DNA of 64,000 bases from Salticus scenicus (GCA_963930645.1 OZ005649.1:76846626-76910625); one strand, 5' to 3'; counted from the first letter of the stretch, positions 46,077 to 56,210 are shown. Numbers and translations: made by a program. The notes: a model not told the origin generated them from the sequence alone.

Positions 46077-46232
46077 TTCTTAACACACCATAAATTTTAT
46101 GCCAGCGCAACCGGTTTCGAAAGGACATAGCCTTTCTTCATCAGGTGAAAAAAAAAGTTCCACCTGATGAAGAAAGGCTATGTCCTTTCGAAACTGGTTA
46201 TGCTGGCTTAACATTTATGATGTGTTAAGAAG
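46077..46232. mobile_element. Hairpin element, about 70-bp arms (copy A)
   Basis: Arms pair from TTCTTAACACACCATAAA (46077) to its inverse ending 46232, around an A-rich loop. Each arm carries, in opposite orientation, CTGATGA-A-GAAAGG-CTATGT-CCTTTC-GAAAC. That arrangement mimics the catalytic core of a hammerhead ribozyme with one extra base. It has no protein. The same element is present in copy B, so it predates the duplication. Confidence 0.7.
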
Positions 46233-46760
46233 TTTTCAAATCTTTTTATGTAATACTCTTTAAATATCAAACATTATTTATATTTTTTTTACAAAATTTT
46301 AAACTTTAAAATTATTTTTTCTTGCGTTCCAAACTTCAGGAATAATTACTTATGACGCTCCTTGCGAATTCATTTACATCGGGCCTTCTTAAAAAATTGT
46401 GAATTACGCAATGAGTATTTGTTTCAAACATAGCATTTAATTTGAAGTTAAGAAATTATTACAGTCGCATTACAAAAAATTTATGAAGATTTCAAGTTTA
46501 AGTTTTTTGCTTGCAACTGTTGCTGTAATTGTGATATGTAAAACATCAATGTACAGATGTGTTCAGTTACTTATAAAAGGCACAGTTATTTAAAAAAAAA
46601 AAAACTTTGCATGGAGTATGTTTGAAATTGGACATTATTCTGTTCTTTTTTTTTTTTTTTTCATAAAACCTTTTTCATTTCAAAAATTATTTTTCATTTA
46701 ATAAATGTTATGTGCATAAAAATGAGATTCCGTAGCAGTACTTCATTTGAAAATCAATAG

Positions 46761-47198
46761 TGATTGAGCAGACGACGCTGGGAAGAGCCCGTTATGGAAG
46801 ATAAACATACTTTTATTGTATTTATAACTGTAGTTACTTTTTAATGTTTAATACTATTTTCTAGAAAATAAAAATAAGAGTATACTTTATACATGGGATT
46901 TGTAAGTTAAAATAATTTTTAACAAAAAACCACTTATTTTCAAAAACCCAGTGGGTTTATGTTTGTGGGCCCGCCCAGAAAAACCCGGGCAGTTTTTTCT
47001 GGGCTGGGCCCAGATTGTCAACCCTGTGTATAATGTCGACTTATGAGTGGCCACTGAGTTGATCATATCCACTGGCCACTTCTAAAAATTTTAAGTCTTG
47101 ACCTCTATTAAATGAATTTGTAGTATAGTTATCAGATACAATTTATAGCTTTAATGTCTATAGATGTGGCTATATCAGTTTTTGAAACTCTACTTTTT
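46761..47198. other. Unique spacer between the duplicated segments
   Basis: This 438-bp sequence has no partner in the other copy. It contains a moderately GC-rich part (about 46950-47030) with a GGGCCCGCCC / GGGCTGGGCCC motif. The 61-codon minus-strand frame here has no recognisable domain. Confidence 0.4.
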
Positions 47199-47287
47199 TT
47201 ACTTTGATAAAGTTCTGTGTAATTGTTGAGATTTGCATCTTTTCACTTTTTCTTTAGAATATGAATCTTATTTTTCTCTTTTTTAAG

Positions 47288-47394
47288 ATGAATATATTAA
47301 TGAAGAAAGTTTCTTTTTACTTGATGGTGAAACACTGAAGGTTTTGAGAGCTAAGTCTGGCCCTCTCCTAAAATTTAATGCTTTTATATTTTAG
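47288..47394 (+). pseudogene. Duplicated SAM exon 2 (copy B)
   Basis: Same acceptor as copy A, ending at 47287. It reads EYINEESFFLLDGETLKVLR with Asn replacing Asp, then AKSGPLLKFNAFIF and an earlier TAG stop at 47392-47394. It could serve as an alternative exon 2 because the phase is preserved, but the premature stop makes a non-functional copy more likely. Confidence 0.45.
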
Positions 47395-47399
47395 GCCCG

Positions 47400-47575
47400 T
47401 CGCTGATGTCGAAGCTTCCGTCTCTGATGCCGAAGCTTCCGTCCCTGATGCCGAAGCTTCCGTCTCTGATGCCGAAGCTCCCGTCTCTGATGCCGAAGCT
47501 CCCGTCTCTGACGCCGAAGTTCCCGTCCCTGATGCCGAACCTCCCGTCTCTGATGCCGAAGCTCCTACTAGTTAT
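47400..47575. repeat. 21-bp minisatellite, about 8 units (copy B)
   Basis: Same unit as in copy A with two additional repeats (GAAGCTTCCGTCCCTGATGCC variants). Open frames in all plus-strand phases arise from the period. Unit-number change since the segmental duplication shows that the array is unstable. Confidence 0.85.
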
Positions 47576-48390
47576 TTTGAGGCAAAGTGCATTTTTAACA
47601 TAAAATTATTAAAAAAAAAAAAAAAAAAAAAACTGTCTTTTGAAAATCTGGTACAGTTGATGTTTATGCACTTTATTTTACAATAATTTTAATTATTTAA
47701 AATTTCGTACTTAGTTCTCAGCACCCTGGTTGAATATAATGTATTCACACCTTATTTAGTTGTGCAGTTAATTTAATTCATTTATTTAATTTATATCTCC
47801 AGTATAAGCTATATGCTGAACAATATGACTAATATTTACATAAGTGCCAACTTGTACGGCTTTGTAACACCACTATTTCATTGCAAATAAATTCTTTATG
47901 CTTAATCGCAGAAAACTGCTAAAATATTTATGAAACACTTCTATTAAATTTCCGTTAGAAAAAAAAAAAAAAAAAAAAAAAAAAGCAAAAGTTAGCACCA
48001 ATGTATTGAGTAGCATTATATTAGTGTTAGTAATAGTTCAGTTTATTCCAGTATATGTATTCTGTTAAAAACTTCATATGTAATGCATATTGTAATTGTA
48101 TTAGAAACCTAAGAAGGTTCAAACTTTTAAAATGTTTGCTTTATATTATTATTATATATATATAATTTGTATTTCTGTGTGTGTTTAAAATAAGTAAGAA
48201 GGAGGGGAAAAAATCTTCAGACTAATATTTAAAAGAAACAAGGGATAATGAAATTTATCAAAATCAACGCGATTAAAAATTTCTAGATAGTTATGATAAA
48301 ATATACTGTAAATAATATATTATACTAAGCTATATAATACTCAAAACTAAATTCAAAACTGGTGTACAATCAATAAAAATATTTTAAAAC

Positions 48391-48550
48391 TTCTTAACAC
48401 ACCATAAATTTTATGCCAGCGCAACCGGTTTCGAAAGGACATAGCCTTTCTTCATCAGGTGAAAAAAAAAAAAAGTTCCACCTGATGAAGAAAGGCTATG
48501 TCCTTTCGAAACTGGTTATGCTGGCTTAACATTTATGATGTGTTAAGAAG
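48391..48550. mobile_element. Hairpin element (copy B)
   Basis: Duplicate of 46077-46232. Both arms keep the CTGATGA, GAAAGG/CCTTTC and GAAAC pattern. The A-rich loop is four bases longer. Confidence 0.7.
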
Positions 48551-49138
48551 TTTTCAAATATTTTTATGTAATACTCTTTAAATATCAAACATTATAAATT
48601 TACATTTTTTTACAAAATTTTAAACTTTAAAATTATTTTTCTTGGGTTCCAAACTTCAGGAATAATTACTTATGACGCTCCTTGCGAATTCATTTACATC
48701 GGGCCTTCTTAAAAAATTGTGAATTACGCAATGAGTATTTGTTTCAAACATAGCATTTAATTTGAAGTTAAGAAATTATTACAGTCGCATGACAAAAAAT
48801 TTATGAAGATTTCAAGTTTAAGTTTTTTGCTTGCTTGCAACTGTTGCTGTAATTGTGATATGTAAAACATCAATGTACAGATGTGTTCAGTTACTTATAA
48901 AAGGCACAATTATAAAAAAAAAAAAAAAAAAAAAAGAAAGAAAGAAAGAAACTTAGCATGGAGTATGTTTGAAATTGGACATTATTCTGTTCTTTTTTTT
49001 TTCCATAAAAGCCTTTTCATTTCAAATTTATTTTTCATTTAATAAATGTTATGTGCATAACAATGAGATTCCGTAGCAGTACTTGATTTCAAAAGCAATA
49101 GAATGTAAAATAATTTCATTAGCAGTTGTCCCCCTTAA

Positions 49139-49561
49139 GGGCCCTCTTCACTCACTGCCATCGGAAGCCGAACCTAATGTTATTCTATGGGAAATTTTTC
49201 TTTACAAATAACTTATTAACTAATACATATTTTTAAATTCTGTTTTCACATTCTGGAACTTCCAGCTGTTAAATTGGCGCACCTTTTCTAAAAAATTATT
49301 TTTTTATATTTTATTTTGAAGCTTAAAAATACGAATTTTCAATATGTGAATTTTTTTCATTTTGCAATTTCAAAATAAAATATTAAAAATTAAAAAAATA
49401 CATTTTTAAAAAAGGTCCGTCAATTTAACAGTTGGGAATTTTCTGAATGTGAAAACAGAATTTAAAAATATGTATTAGTTAATAAGTTATTTGTAAAGAA
49501 AATTTTTTCCCATAGAATAACATTGGCTCGGGCTTCCGGTGACGGTGAGTGAAGAGGGCCG
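49139..49561. mobile_element. TTAA-flanked MITE (piggyBac-like target), 160-bp TIRs
   Basis: TTAA lies at 49135-49138 and 49562-49565. The ends read GGGCCCTCTTCACTCAC and, inverted, CGGCCCTCTTCACTCAC, and pairing continues for about 160 bp through AATGTTATTCTATGGGAAA and TTTAAATTCTGTTTTCACA. A TTAA target is typical of piggyBac (and Kolobok) elements; no transposase is present. The element abuts the truncated duplicate of the terminal exon at 49562. Confidence 0.8.
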
Positions 49562-49682
49562 TTAAATGTAAAATTTTCAAAATGTTTGGTTATTTTTGAA
49601 TTACTTTTACAAATGCGAGGATTTTAGGAATGACATCCCATCATGTGTAAAAGAATTGAAGAAACGTGTCTTTTTAAAGTAA
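49562..49682 (+). pseudogene. 5'-truncated duplicate of the SAMD3-like terminal exon
   Basis: Reads VWLFLNYFYKCEDFRNDIPS and on to a TAA at 49680-49682, almost identical to the last 35 codons of the exon at 49939-50233. Homology begins at the TTAA flank of the MITE, so the upstream part was lost or never duplicated. It is followed by the same downstream sequence as the full exon. Confidence 0.6.
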
Positions 49683-49938
49683 TTATTGTAAGCATAATAT
49701 TCTTTTCAGCTTTTTTGTTATATTCATATTTTTGTAGATTTAATATTTCAGCCTCTTTTCAGTTTTATTTTTAGTATGTATGTAGACTGACGATTACGAA
49801 ATATTTACTATTGTAATATAAGGCTTTTGTCGTTCAAATTTTATAAATTTCAATCTCTTGATTTTTCATCTTGTTTCAGTCCCCCCCTTCTCCAATGTCA
49901 TCTCTTTAACTGTCAGATTTTATGTATTTTTTTAACAG
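49683..49938 (+). other. Duplicated intron-like block before the terminal exon
   Basis: Nearly identical to 50234-50470 (offset about 548 bp) and ending in a polypyrimidine tract and TTTTTTTAACAG acceptor at 49938. The same block therefore occurs both upstream and downstream of the terminal exon, showing a small tandem duplication that includes the exon end. Confidence 0.7.
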
Positions 49939-50233
49939 AGAATCAAGATTACTGGGAGGTGAAAGGACACAGCCATTCGTTTTGGCAATTGGGGACAGAA
50001 CCTGCCCTCAACAAACTTTTTGTGTATTTGAAAATAATTGTATTGAAATAAATTCATTATTAAAGTCTGTAGATATTTGTTTTGAAATGACATACATTTT
50101 TAATGTAAAGTTTTCGCCATTTTGTAAAAATGTTTGGTTATTTTTGAATTACTTTTACAAATGCGAGGATTTTAGGAATGACATCCCCTCATGTGTAAAT
50201 GAATTGAAAAACCGTGTCTTTTTAAAATATTAA
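49939..50233 (+). CDS. Terminal exon of the SAMD3-like protein
   Basis: After the acceptor at 49938 the frame is open for 97 codons to TAA at 50231-50233. It contains GERTQPFVLAIGDR, PQQTFCVFEN, SLLKSVDICFEMTYIFNV, VWLFLNYFYK and the final LKNRVFLKY. This order (VxxEN, LxxAxDxCFxxxYxxN, FIQ-like helix, ELKN near the C terminus) is what I recall from the conserved C-terminal domain of SAMD3-like proteins that are amplified in fish and arthropods. It lies on the same strand as exons 1 and 2. Central exons of the family are not recognisable between 45.1 and 49.9 kb, so the gene is probably incomplete. The biochemical role is unknown. Confidence 0.6.
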
Positions 50234-50508
50234 TTCTAAGCATAAGATTCTTTTCAGCTTTTTTGTTATATTCATATTTTTGTAGGTTTAATATTTCAGC
50301 CTCTTTTCAGTTTTATTTTTAGCGTATATGTAGATTGAAGATTACACTATTGTATTATAAGGCTTTTGTCGTTCAAATTTTATTAATTTCAATCTCTTGT
50401 TTTTGCATCTTGTTTGAGTCCCCCAATGTCATCTCTGTAACTGTCAGATTTTATGTATTTTCTCATGTCAGTTTGTAAACCTTTTTTAATTTTATATATT
50501 TCACAGCC
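50234..50508 (+). other. Spacer between the SAM gene and the zinc-finger gene
   Basis: Mostly the second copy of the 49683-49938 block, followed by TTTATATATTTCACAG directly before the zinc-finger ATG. The acceptor-like end means the ATG at 50509 may lie within an internal exon, possibly fused to upstream exons. Confidence 0.5.
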
Positions 50509-52368
50509 ATGATGTTTTGCACATTTTGTAAGAAATCTTTCGACTCTCCTCATGATCTTTGCCACCATATCAGAACTCACCATTTGCATGTTCAACATTA
50601 CATATGCTATGATAATGTCTGCAGACAGTCATTTAATAAAATATATAACTATGAACGACATTTGCGTAGATATCATACTAATAACAAAATTTTTGAAGTT
50701 GTGCAAATTCAATCAAATGAAAATTACTTCCCAAGCAGTTCAGAGGATAACCTGTGTTTGCCAACTAGTTCTTTTGCTAATGAACCTGGAGATGAAATGG
50801 AAGCACAAAAACTTTTTGAAAGTGATGTTCTACAGTATTGCAGTGAAGCATGCAGTAAAAATGGGGTTTCTTTTAGTAACATAATTTCAAATATAAATAA
50901 TACCTCAAATTTAGTGTGTGACACAGTAAATTATATGAAAGATGAGACAATTAAGGTTTTAAAACTGTTCGGATTACAACATGAGGAGCAGACAAAAAAT
51001 CTTGTAGAAAAATTCAAATCTAGCTCTACTTCATTGTCAAATTTTAATTCAAAATATTAAATATTAAATGCTCTTAAAGCAAACGGTCGTTATGTTGATC
51101 CATGTGAAGTTATTCTTGGCACAAGGTATGAGCAAAAATTAAATAAAAATGGTATTTCTTGCATATGCTAATGATGTTATTGCAGGAAATATTACATCAT
51201 CTACGTGTGGGGTTAAAAGCCGTTGTCCTCTGAATGAGATAGGTTATTGGCATGTAACGGAGAATTTAGCTGTGGATGTCATGCATGATTTATTTGAAGG
51301 TTGGTGCGCAACTGAAACCTTTCTAATTTTGCATCAATATATTTTTAAAGACAAATTTTTTACTCACAGTATGTTAAATGACCGTATAATAAATTTCAAT
51401 TTTGGTAAATGTGATTCTAAATGTAAACCAGTTCCAATCAATAGAGATAAACTGTTAAATATTGATGGTTCAAGTGGGCAAAGTGCATCTCAAATGTGGA
51501 CATTAATTAGGATTATACCTCTCTGAATCGGAGAAAAATTTCCCAAGATAATGAATTTTGGAAATTGTATCTTCTGGTGTTAAAAATCATTGATGTCTTA
51601 ATGGCTCCAGTAATTTCTTTTTCAGAAACTTACCAGTTGGCAGAAAACATTGCAGACCATCACAATTTTTTTCTTACACTTTTTCCAGACAGACATCTCA
51701 CACCAAAGATGCATTTTTCCATACACTATCCAAGGATTGTTAGACAATTAGGACCACCAGTTAGGTACTGGAGTATGAGATATGAGAGTAAACATTATCC
51801 ATTAAAGAAATGTGCATCAGCCAGTGGAAATTTCATAAATTTGGCAAAAACAATTGCGCTTCGACATCAAGTACAAATATCACATGTACTGCACAAAAAA
51901 TATTTTCAGATTAACTGTATATCAAATGTTTCAGGAAGTAAATTTATTAAAATGCATAGTTTGCAGCAACATCAGCATTATACTAAAATACAGGGTATTA
52001 CAGATGATACAGATATACTTAAATGTAGTAGTTTAAGTTTTAATGGAACAGCATATTCTCAGAATATGATTGTATTTCTTTCTTTTGATGATGACTTACC
52101 AGTTTTTGGTAAGATAAAATATTTGTTCATATATGAAAACAATGCATATTTTATTTGTGATTTATTTGAAACAACCGAGTTTAATGAGCATTTTCATTCC
52201 TATGAAGTCAGGTCATTAGATATTGTAGATGTAATATGTGTTAAAAATTTGTTCAATTATGTACCTTTACATGTGAGAAAGTCGTATATTTTAAGTGATA
52301 GATCAAAGTATATTAAAACATTAAAATATAAGCCATGTTGTACAAATGAAGATTATGGTCTAATTTAA
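50509..52368 (+). pseudogene. C2H2 zinc-finger / DVMHD transposase-like gene, decayed
   Basis: ATG at 50509 follows a CACAG. Residues 4-24 form a C2H2 finger (C-x2-C-x12-H-x3-H) and 33-56 a second (C-x4-C-x12-H-x4-H), followed by a Ser/Asn-rich linker. A stop at 51058-51060 interrupts continuing homology (VDPCEVILGTRYE). From 51188 the frame reads CPLNEIGYWHVTENLAVDVM, then HDLFEGW and SASQMWTLIRIIPL. A one-base shift near 51522-51527 leads into NEFWKLYLLVLKIIDVLMAP, RHLTPKMHFSIHYPRI and YWSMRYESKHYPLKK, to a stop at 52368. This is a metazoan repetitive family with C2H2 N terminus and DxMHDxxEG core. About 250 residues seem missing before the core. A CACTA relationship is inference. Its position after the SAM gene suggests one unit. 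Confidence 0.75.
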
Positions 52369-53740
52369 AGTTTTTTGTTCTGCCTCTGATAATTTAAAGC
52401 TGAGTATTTTATTTTATATCTTTTTTTATGAGAGTCTCATTTTTGTATTGTTAGATATAAAATTTTCTTTCAGTTGCAGAAAAGCTAGTAAATAGTACGC
52501 TTCCAAGTGTTAATTTATAAAGTTACAAGTTTAGCGTTTTTAAATTGGACAAGTATTTCACAATTTTTTTTAATTTCACAAGAAGTATAATTCATAAATT
52601 TCTATGCTCACAAAAATATATCCTGAAATATGACTAATTATGACAAGTTGGGTTGGATTTTCTGAAATTTTGAGCTGTTTTGTTACTTACTGATATTTTA
52701 AACAATTTACATTATTTGATTAAATTTCAAATTTGTGTTGTCAACACAAACATTTTCCTGTGAATGTTTAAACATAACTGCCAACCATTCACATTTTTGT
52801 AAACTTTTTTTTTAATGGAAAATTTCCTTTTATGTAATCTTAAAAAAATAAATAAATAAATAAATAAATACTAGAAACACATGCAATTCCTTTCTTAAGA
52901 TTTTGACAGCTATACTTCAAGTAATAAATAAATGAACACAGATATCCAAATTATTGCAAACTGTTTTCTACTGAAATAATAGCATGACTGGCGAAGGGGG
53001 GGGGGGGGGGGGAGAGGAAACAACGGAGGCTTCAAAACGAAAACACTTTCATGCTGCTTTCTCGTGGAAAATGTACTTCATAATTTGAAGACTTGAAAAT
53101 CACGTTTAAAAAAGTTTTTTGGAATAATTGTCATTTATTTAATCAAATGTTCTAATTTTATCTTATTTCAAATTTTCTAATATCATTAGTAAAATTTTCA
53201 AAATTAGCATTTAAAAGCAAAATTAAATATAAAAACATTCTCTTCTACTATACAATCGCATAAAAAGAATCGGTTCTTTTCCTGTATTTTTTACTTAAAC
53301 TAGCTCCCTCTTCCCCTTTACAAATGAATTCAACGTGTTTTGCTTTACTTTATACTAAAAACTTTTTCCTGAAATTTTGCTTTGTACTACCTGATGATAT
53401 ATATATATCAGGGGTGAAACTTTTCAGGGGCTACTCCTGAATTCAGGGTTTTTGAAAATTTTGCTATGTAATTTATTTTGAAAAACTCCAATTCATCAAA
53501 AAATTTTGTTTAAGTGGAGAGTCAAAAGATTTCTTTTAAAACTAACTTTTCTATACTTTTCTCCATTTAGGATGTTTTAATTTTAATTGTAAGTTTCTAG
53601 ATTTTGTGAAATTGTCTCATTAATAAATGTAATTTTCAAAAAATTTTCAAATTGGTTTAACCCATTTTTCTTATGTGATGGTGACTACTTTTGTTTAAAA
53701 TTTTAATGTTAGAAATTATTTTACATTTGAAATTGTATTG
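52369..53740. other. AT-rich 3' flank, no gene
   Basis: Contains a G-run (52997-53012) and, near 53410-53450, a block GTGAAACTTTTCAGGGG followed by TGAATTCAGGGTTTTT that recurs near 38060-38100 in the SAM gene intron. That shared block suggests a common repeat at both ends of the cassette. A possible 3' UTR could lie here, but no polyadenylation signal stands out in such AT-rich DNA. Confidence 0.4.
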
Positions 53741-53759
53741 TTTGGCATGTATGTATCAT

Positions 53760-54142
53760 ATCCCCCCCCCCTCCTCCTTTATAAGGAAATTCCTAATGTG
53801 AGTAAATTTTTTAATAGTGTGTTCGCATAAGATATTGTGATTGTCTAATTTATCATTCTTTTATGTACCTATATATAATAAAAATGCATAAAACTTGAAA
53901 ATAGTAGTGCATTGTATATTACCAATTTTATTATGTGATTACTTTGATCCTACAATTTTTTTTTCTTTTTATATTTTGTGATGCTTTGCAAGCTTTTATG
54001 CCAAATTTTCATTCTTTTTTTTTTTTTTTTTTTTTTTTTTTTCCTGCTGTTAAGCAAATTTCTAGTGCATGCGATTGAAAATTTCTTTTAATAGTGTAAT
54101 TACTTTTGACGTTGTGTGATTCATTGTTTTTGATCTAGCTGT

Positions 54143-54184
<42 letters not shown>

Positions 54185-54535
54185 ACTTTATGCTTCTACT
54201 ATGCTTAATAGATCATTTCATATATATGTATTTAAAATTTTCTTTGTTTGCAGTTTATTGCATATTCCAATTTTTCTTATGCTACAACTTTGATTTTTAC
54301 TGTTGGATTCATATTTTGACATTTAAATATTTTTGTGTTGTGCTTTGACAAGTCTGTGTTTATATTTTTATTTATTTTTGTTCCCCTGTTAAGGAAATTC
54401 CTAATGTATATAACTTAAAATTTCTTTTAATAGTGCAATTGCATTTAATATGATGAGGTGTTTGTGTAATTCATCACTTTTGTTTTGGCTGTAAAAAAGG
54501 GTGTATATAACTTGAAAATAAATTTCTTAGTATGA
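53760..54535 (+). repeat. Degenerate tandem triplication, about 300-bp units
   Basis: Three units begin near 53773, 54043 and 54383 with CTGTTAAGGAAATTCCTAATG-like text and continue with TTTCTTTTAATAGTGNAATT and GTGTAATTCATCAC-like text and a region ending in AACTTGAAAATA. A (TA)n run (54149-54176) has expanded in unit 2. Non-coding. Confidence 0.6.
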
Positions 54536-54540
54536 TCTGT

Positions 54541-55015
54541 TGTAACCGTTCTATTTTTAGCATCAATGTCTACAATTTATCTTTTCGTACTAAATCGATG
54601 ATATCCAGTAACTTTCTAATTCACTTTTTTTCCTATCTTGAGCCATTTTCGAGATAGGAACTCTGACTCCTCTGTTTTCCACCAGATGGCGCTGTAGGCG
54701 GTTGAATCGCGTTGAGCATGACGAATTTACTATACCTACATACCACTTTCATGACTATAGCGGCAGACGTTCAGCAGTTAAAAGAGTCACGACAGACTGT
54801 TTTGGGCACCCTGTGTTTTTATTTTATCGTAAAGATATTACAATGGGATCTATTTCAGACCAAGAACTTTACAACAAAACAAAAAGTATTAAAATCGGAC
54901 CATCCGTTCAGAAGTTATGAGCTAACAAACAAACAAACAAACAAACAAACAAAAAAAAAAAAAAAAACATAAGGTTTGAAATGAGAACATCCTCCTTTTT
55001 GAAGTCGGTTAAAAA
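54541..55015 (+). repeat. Dispersed repeat H, isolated copy
   Basis: Collinear with the units at 23.4-24.99 kb: TACTAAATCGATGATAT, GAGATAGGAACTCTGACTCC, CCACCAGATGGCGCTGTAGG, CATCCGTTCAGAAGTTATGA, (CAAA)n, poly(A), and a terminal GAAGTCGGTTAAA. This copy appears complete at the 3' end, so it defines the tail. Two overlapping frames are accidental. Confidence 0.75.
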
Positions 55016-56068
55016 AAGCGATTTCTGATAATTTTAAATCTATCGATACACAGTTTTATTATTATTATTATTTTTTTTTTACATCATTTTTAATTATGGG
55101 AAATATCCTAAATTTCTATATCAGATTTAAAATACAAAATTGCCACAAATAATGATATGGGAAATATCCTAATTTCCAAATCATATTTAAAATAAAAAAT
55201 TGCCACAAATAAGCTACTTATTGTTGTAAGGGAAAATAAAATATTTATTCAAAAAATTATGAATAAGCTTACAAATGATTACTTTGGATTTTGCGTATAA
55301 AAGAGATTGTGTTTATAATGAAGAGAAAGAAGAGAAATGTAATGTGTATATCGGAAAATAAACATTTTAAACTGTAAAACAATAATTCCAGCATCTGCTG
55401 CTCTCAAGTTTTTCTTCCCAGACCATAGAGAAAAAAAATAAGAAATACAAAAAAATAGTCATAGCTTTTTGTTAAAACCTGTGAACATTATGACCAGAAC
55501 AGTCAGAATCCCAAAACATACATATAGATTTTTCTCAGAGAAAAGGGTAATAATGGAACGCAAGGACCACCATGTTGTGGAGGAAGTTTCCATGCATGCA
55601 AATTCAAGAAAATAGAGGGAAATTTTTAATAAGATGATAATGAATCCTCTCTGTTGGTGAAAACCAATGAAAAACAGCTAAATAAATTTTATATTCGTCC
55701 AAGCAGTTTTGAAGTAGTATGAAACAAAAAAAAAAAAAAAAAAAAAAAAAAGAAAGAAAGAAAGAAAAGAAAAGAAAGAAAGAAAAAGAGTTTGATAAAA
55801 AGTGTTGGGATGAGTTGTCTAGTCAGAGAAAATTAATCTTGGACGAAAGTTTAAAATCCTGGAAAAGAGTTATCCAGCCAGAAAAATTTAATCCAATAAT
55901 GTTTAAATCCTTGAAGATGTGTCTCTATCTCGCAGGATAATTTTGAAAAATTAAGGAAGATTAAAAAAATTAAATCTGCTGATGAAATAGCATTTTTTGT
56001 GTAGCTATCGCACAGTATATTTTAGAAGGAAAGGTCATTTTTTTAAAAAGATAATGCACCTGATATGA

Positions 56069-56103
<35 letters not shown>

Positions 56104-56205
56104 TATATCTATCGAGATGTTTTTAAAATTACTGTGGAAAAAAAATTGAAGTACTAATATAAAATAATTGGTGAAGTATTATTCTAGTTTTAATGAAAAT
56201 GAACC
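55016..56205. other. AT-rich stretch without recognisable genes
   Basis: A short tandem duplication of about 65 bp (AAATATCCTAAATTTC near 55100 and 55160) and purine-rich poly(A)/GAAA tracts near 55725-55790 and 56071-56102. The lysine-rich frame at 55719-55940 starts in poly(A) and has no domain. Confidence 0.4.
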
Positions 56206-56210
56206 GTTTG

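Larger units (their letters stand above)
44931..46760 (+). repeat. Segmental tandem duplication, copy A
   Basis: About 1.83 kb that is nearly identical to 47199-49101, offset about 2.27 kb. It contains the SAM exon 2, a 21-bp minisatellite (45130-45265), a poly(A) tract (about 45641-45670) and a hairpin element (46077-46232). The copies differ by scattered substitutions and by the length of minisatellite and poly(A) tracts, so the duplication is recent relative to other repeats here. Confidence 0.92.
47199..49101 (+). repeat. Segmental tandem duplication, copy B
   Basis: Near-identical to 44931-46760. Differences include two more 21-bp minisatellite units, a GAAA microsatellite expansion near 48935, an extra TTGC near 48833 and small poly(A) length changes. 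Confidence 0.92.

Noticed and set aside
45110..47686. Overlapping frames with EASVSDA, KLPSLMP and FGIRDGS repeats
   Set aside because: All are translations of the same 21-bp minisatellite in different frames; the period alone keeps them open.
51126..51185. A 60-bp GT-AG intron in the DVMHD gene
   Set aside because: The splice signals look good, but joining the flanks leads to a stop and does not restore the conserved frame. Internal deletion explains the gap better.
55719..55940. Lysine-rich 73-codon frame
   Set aside because: It starts in a poly(A)/GAAA tract and shows no recognisable domain.
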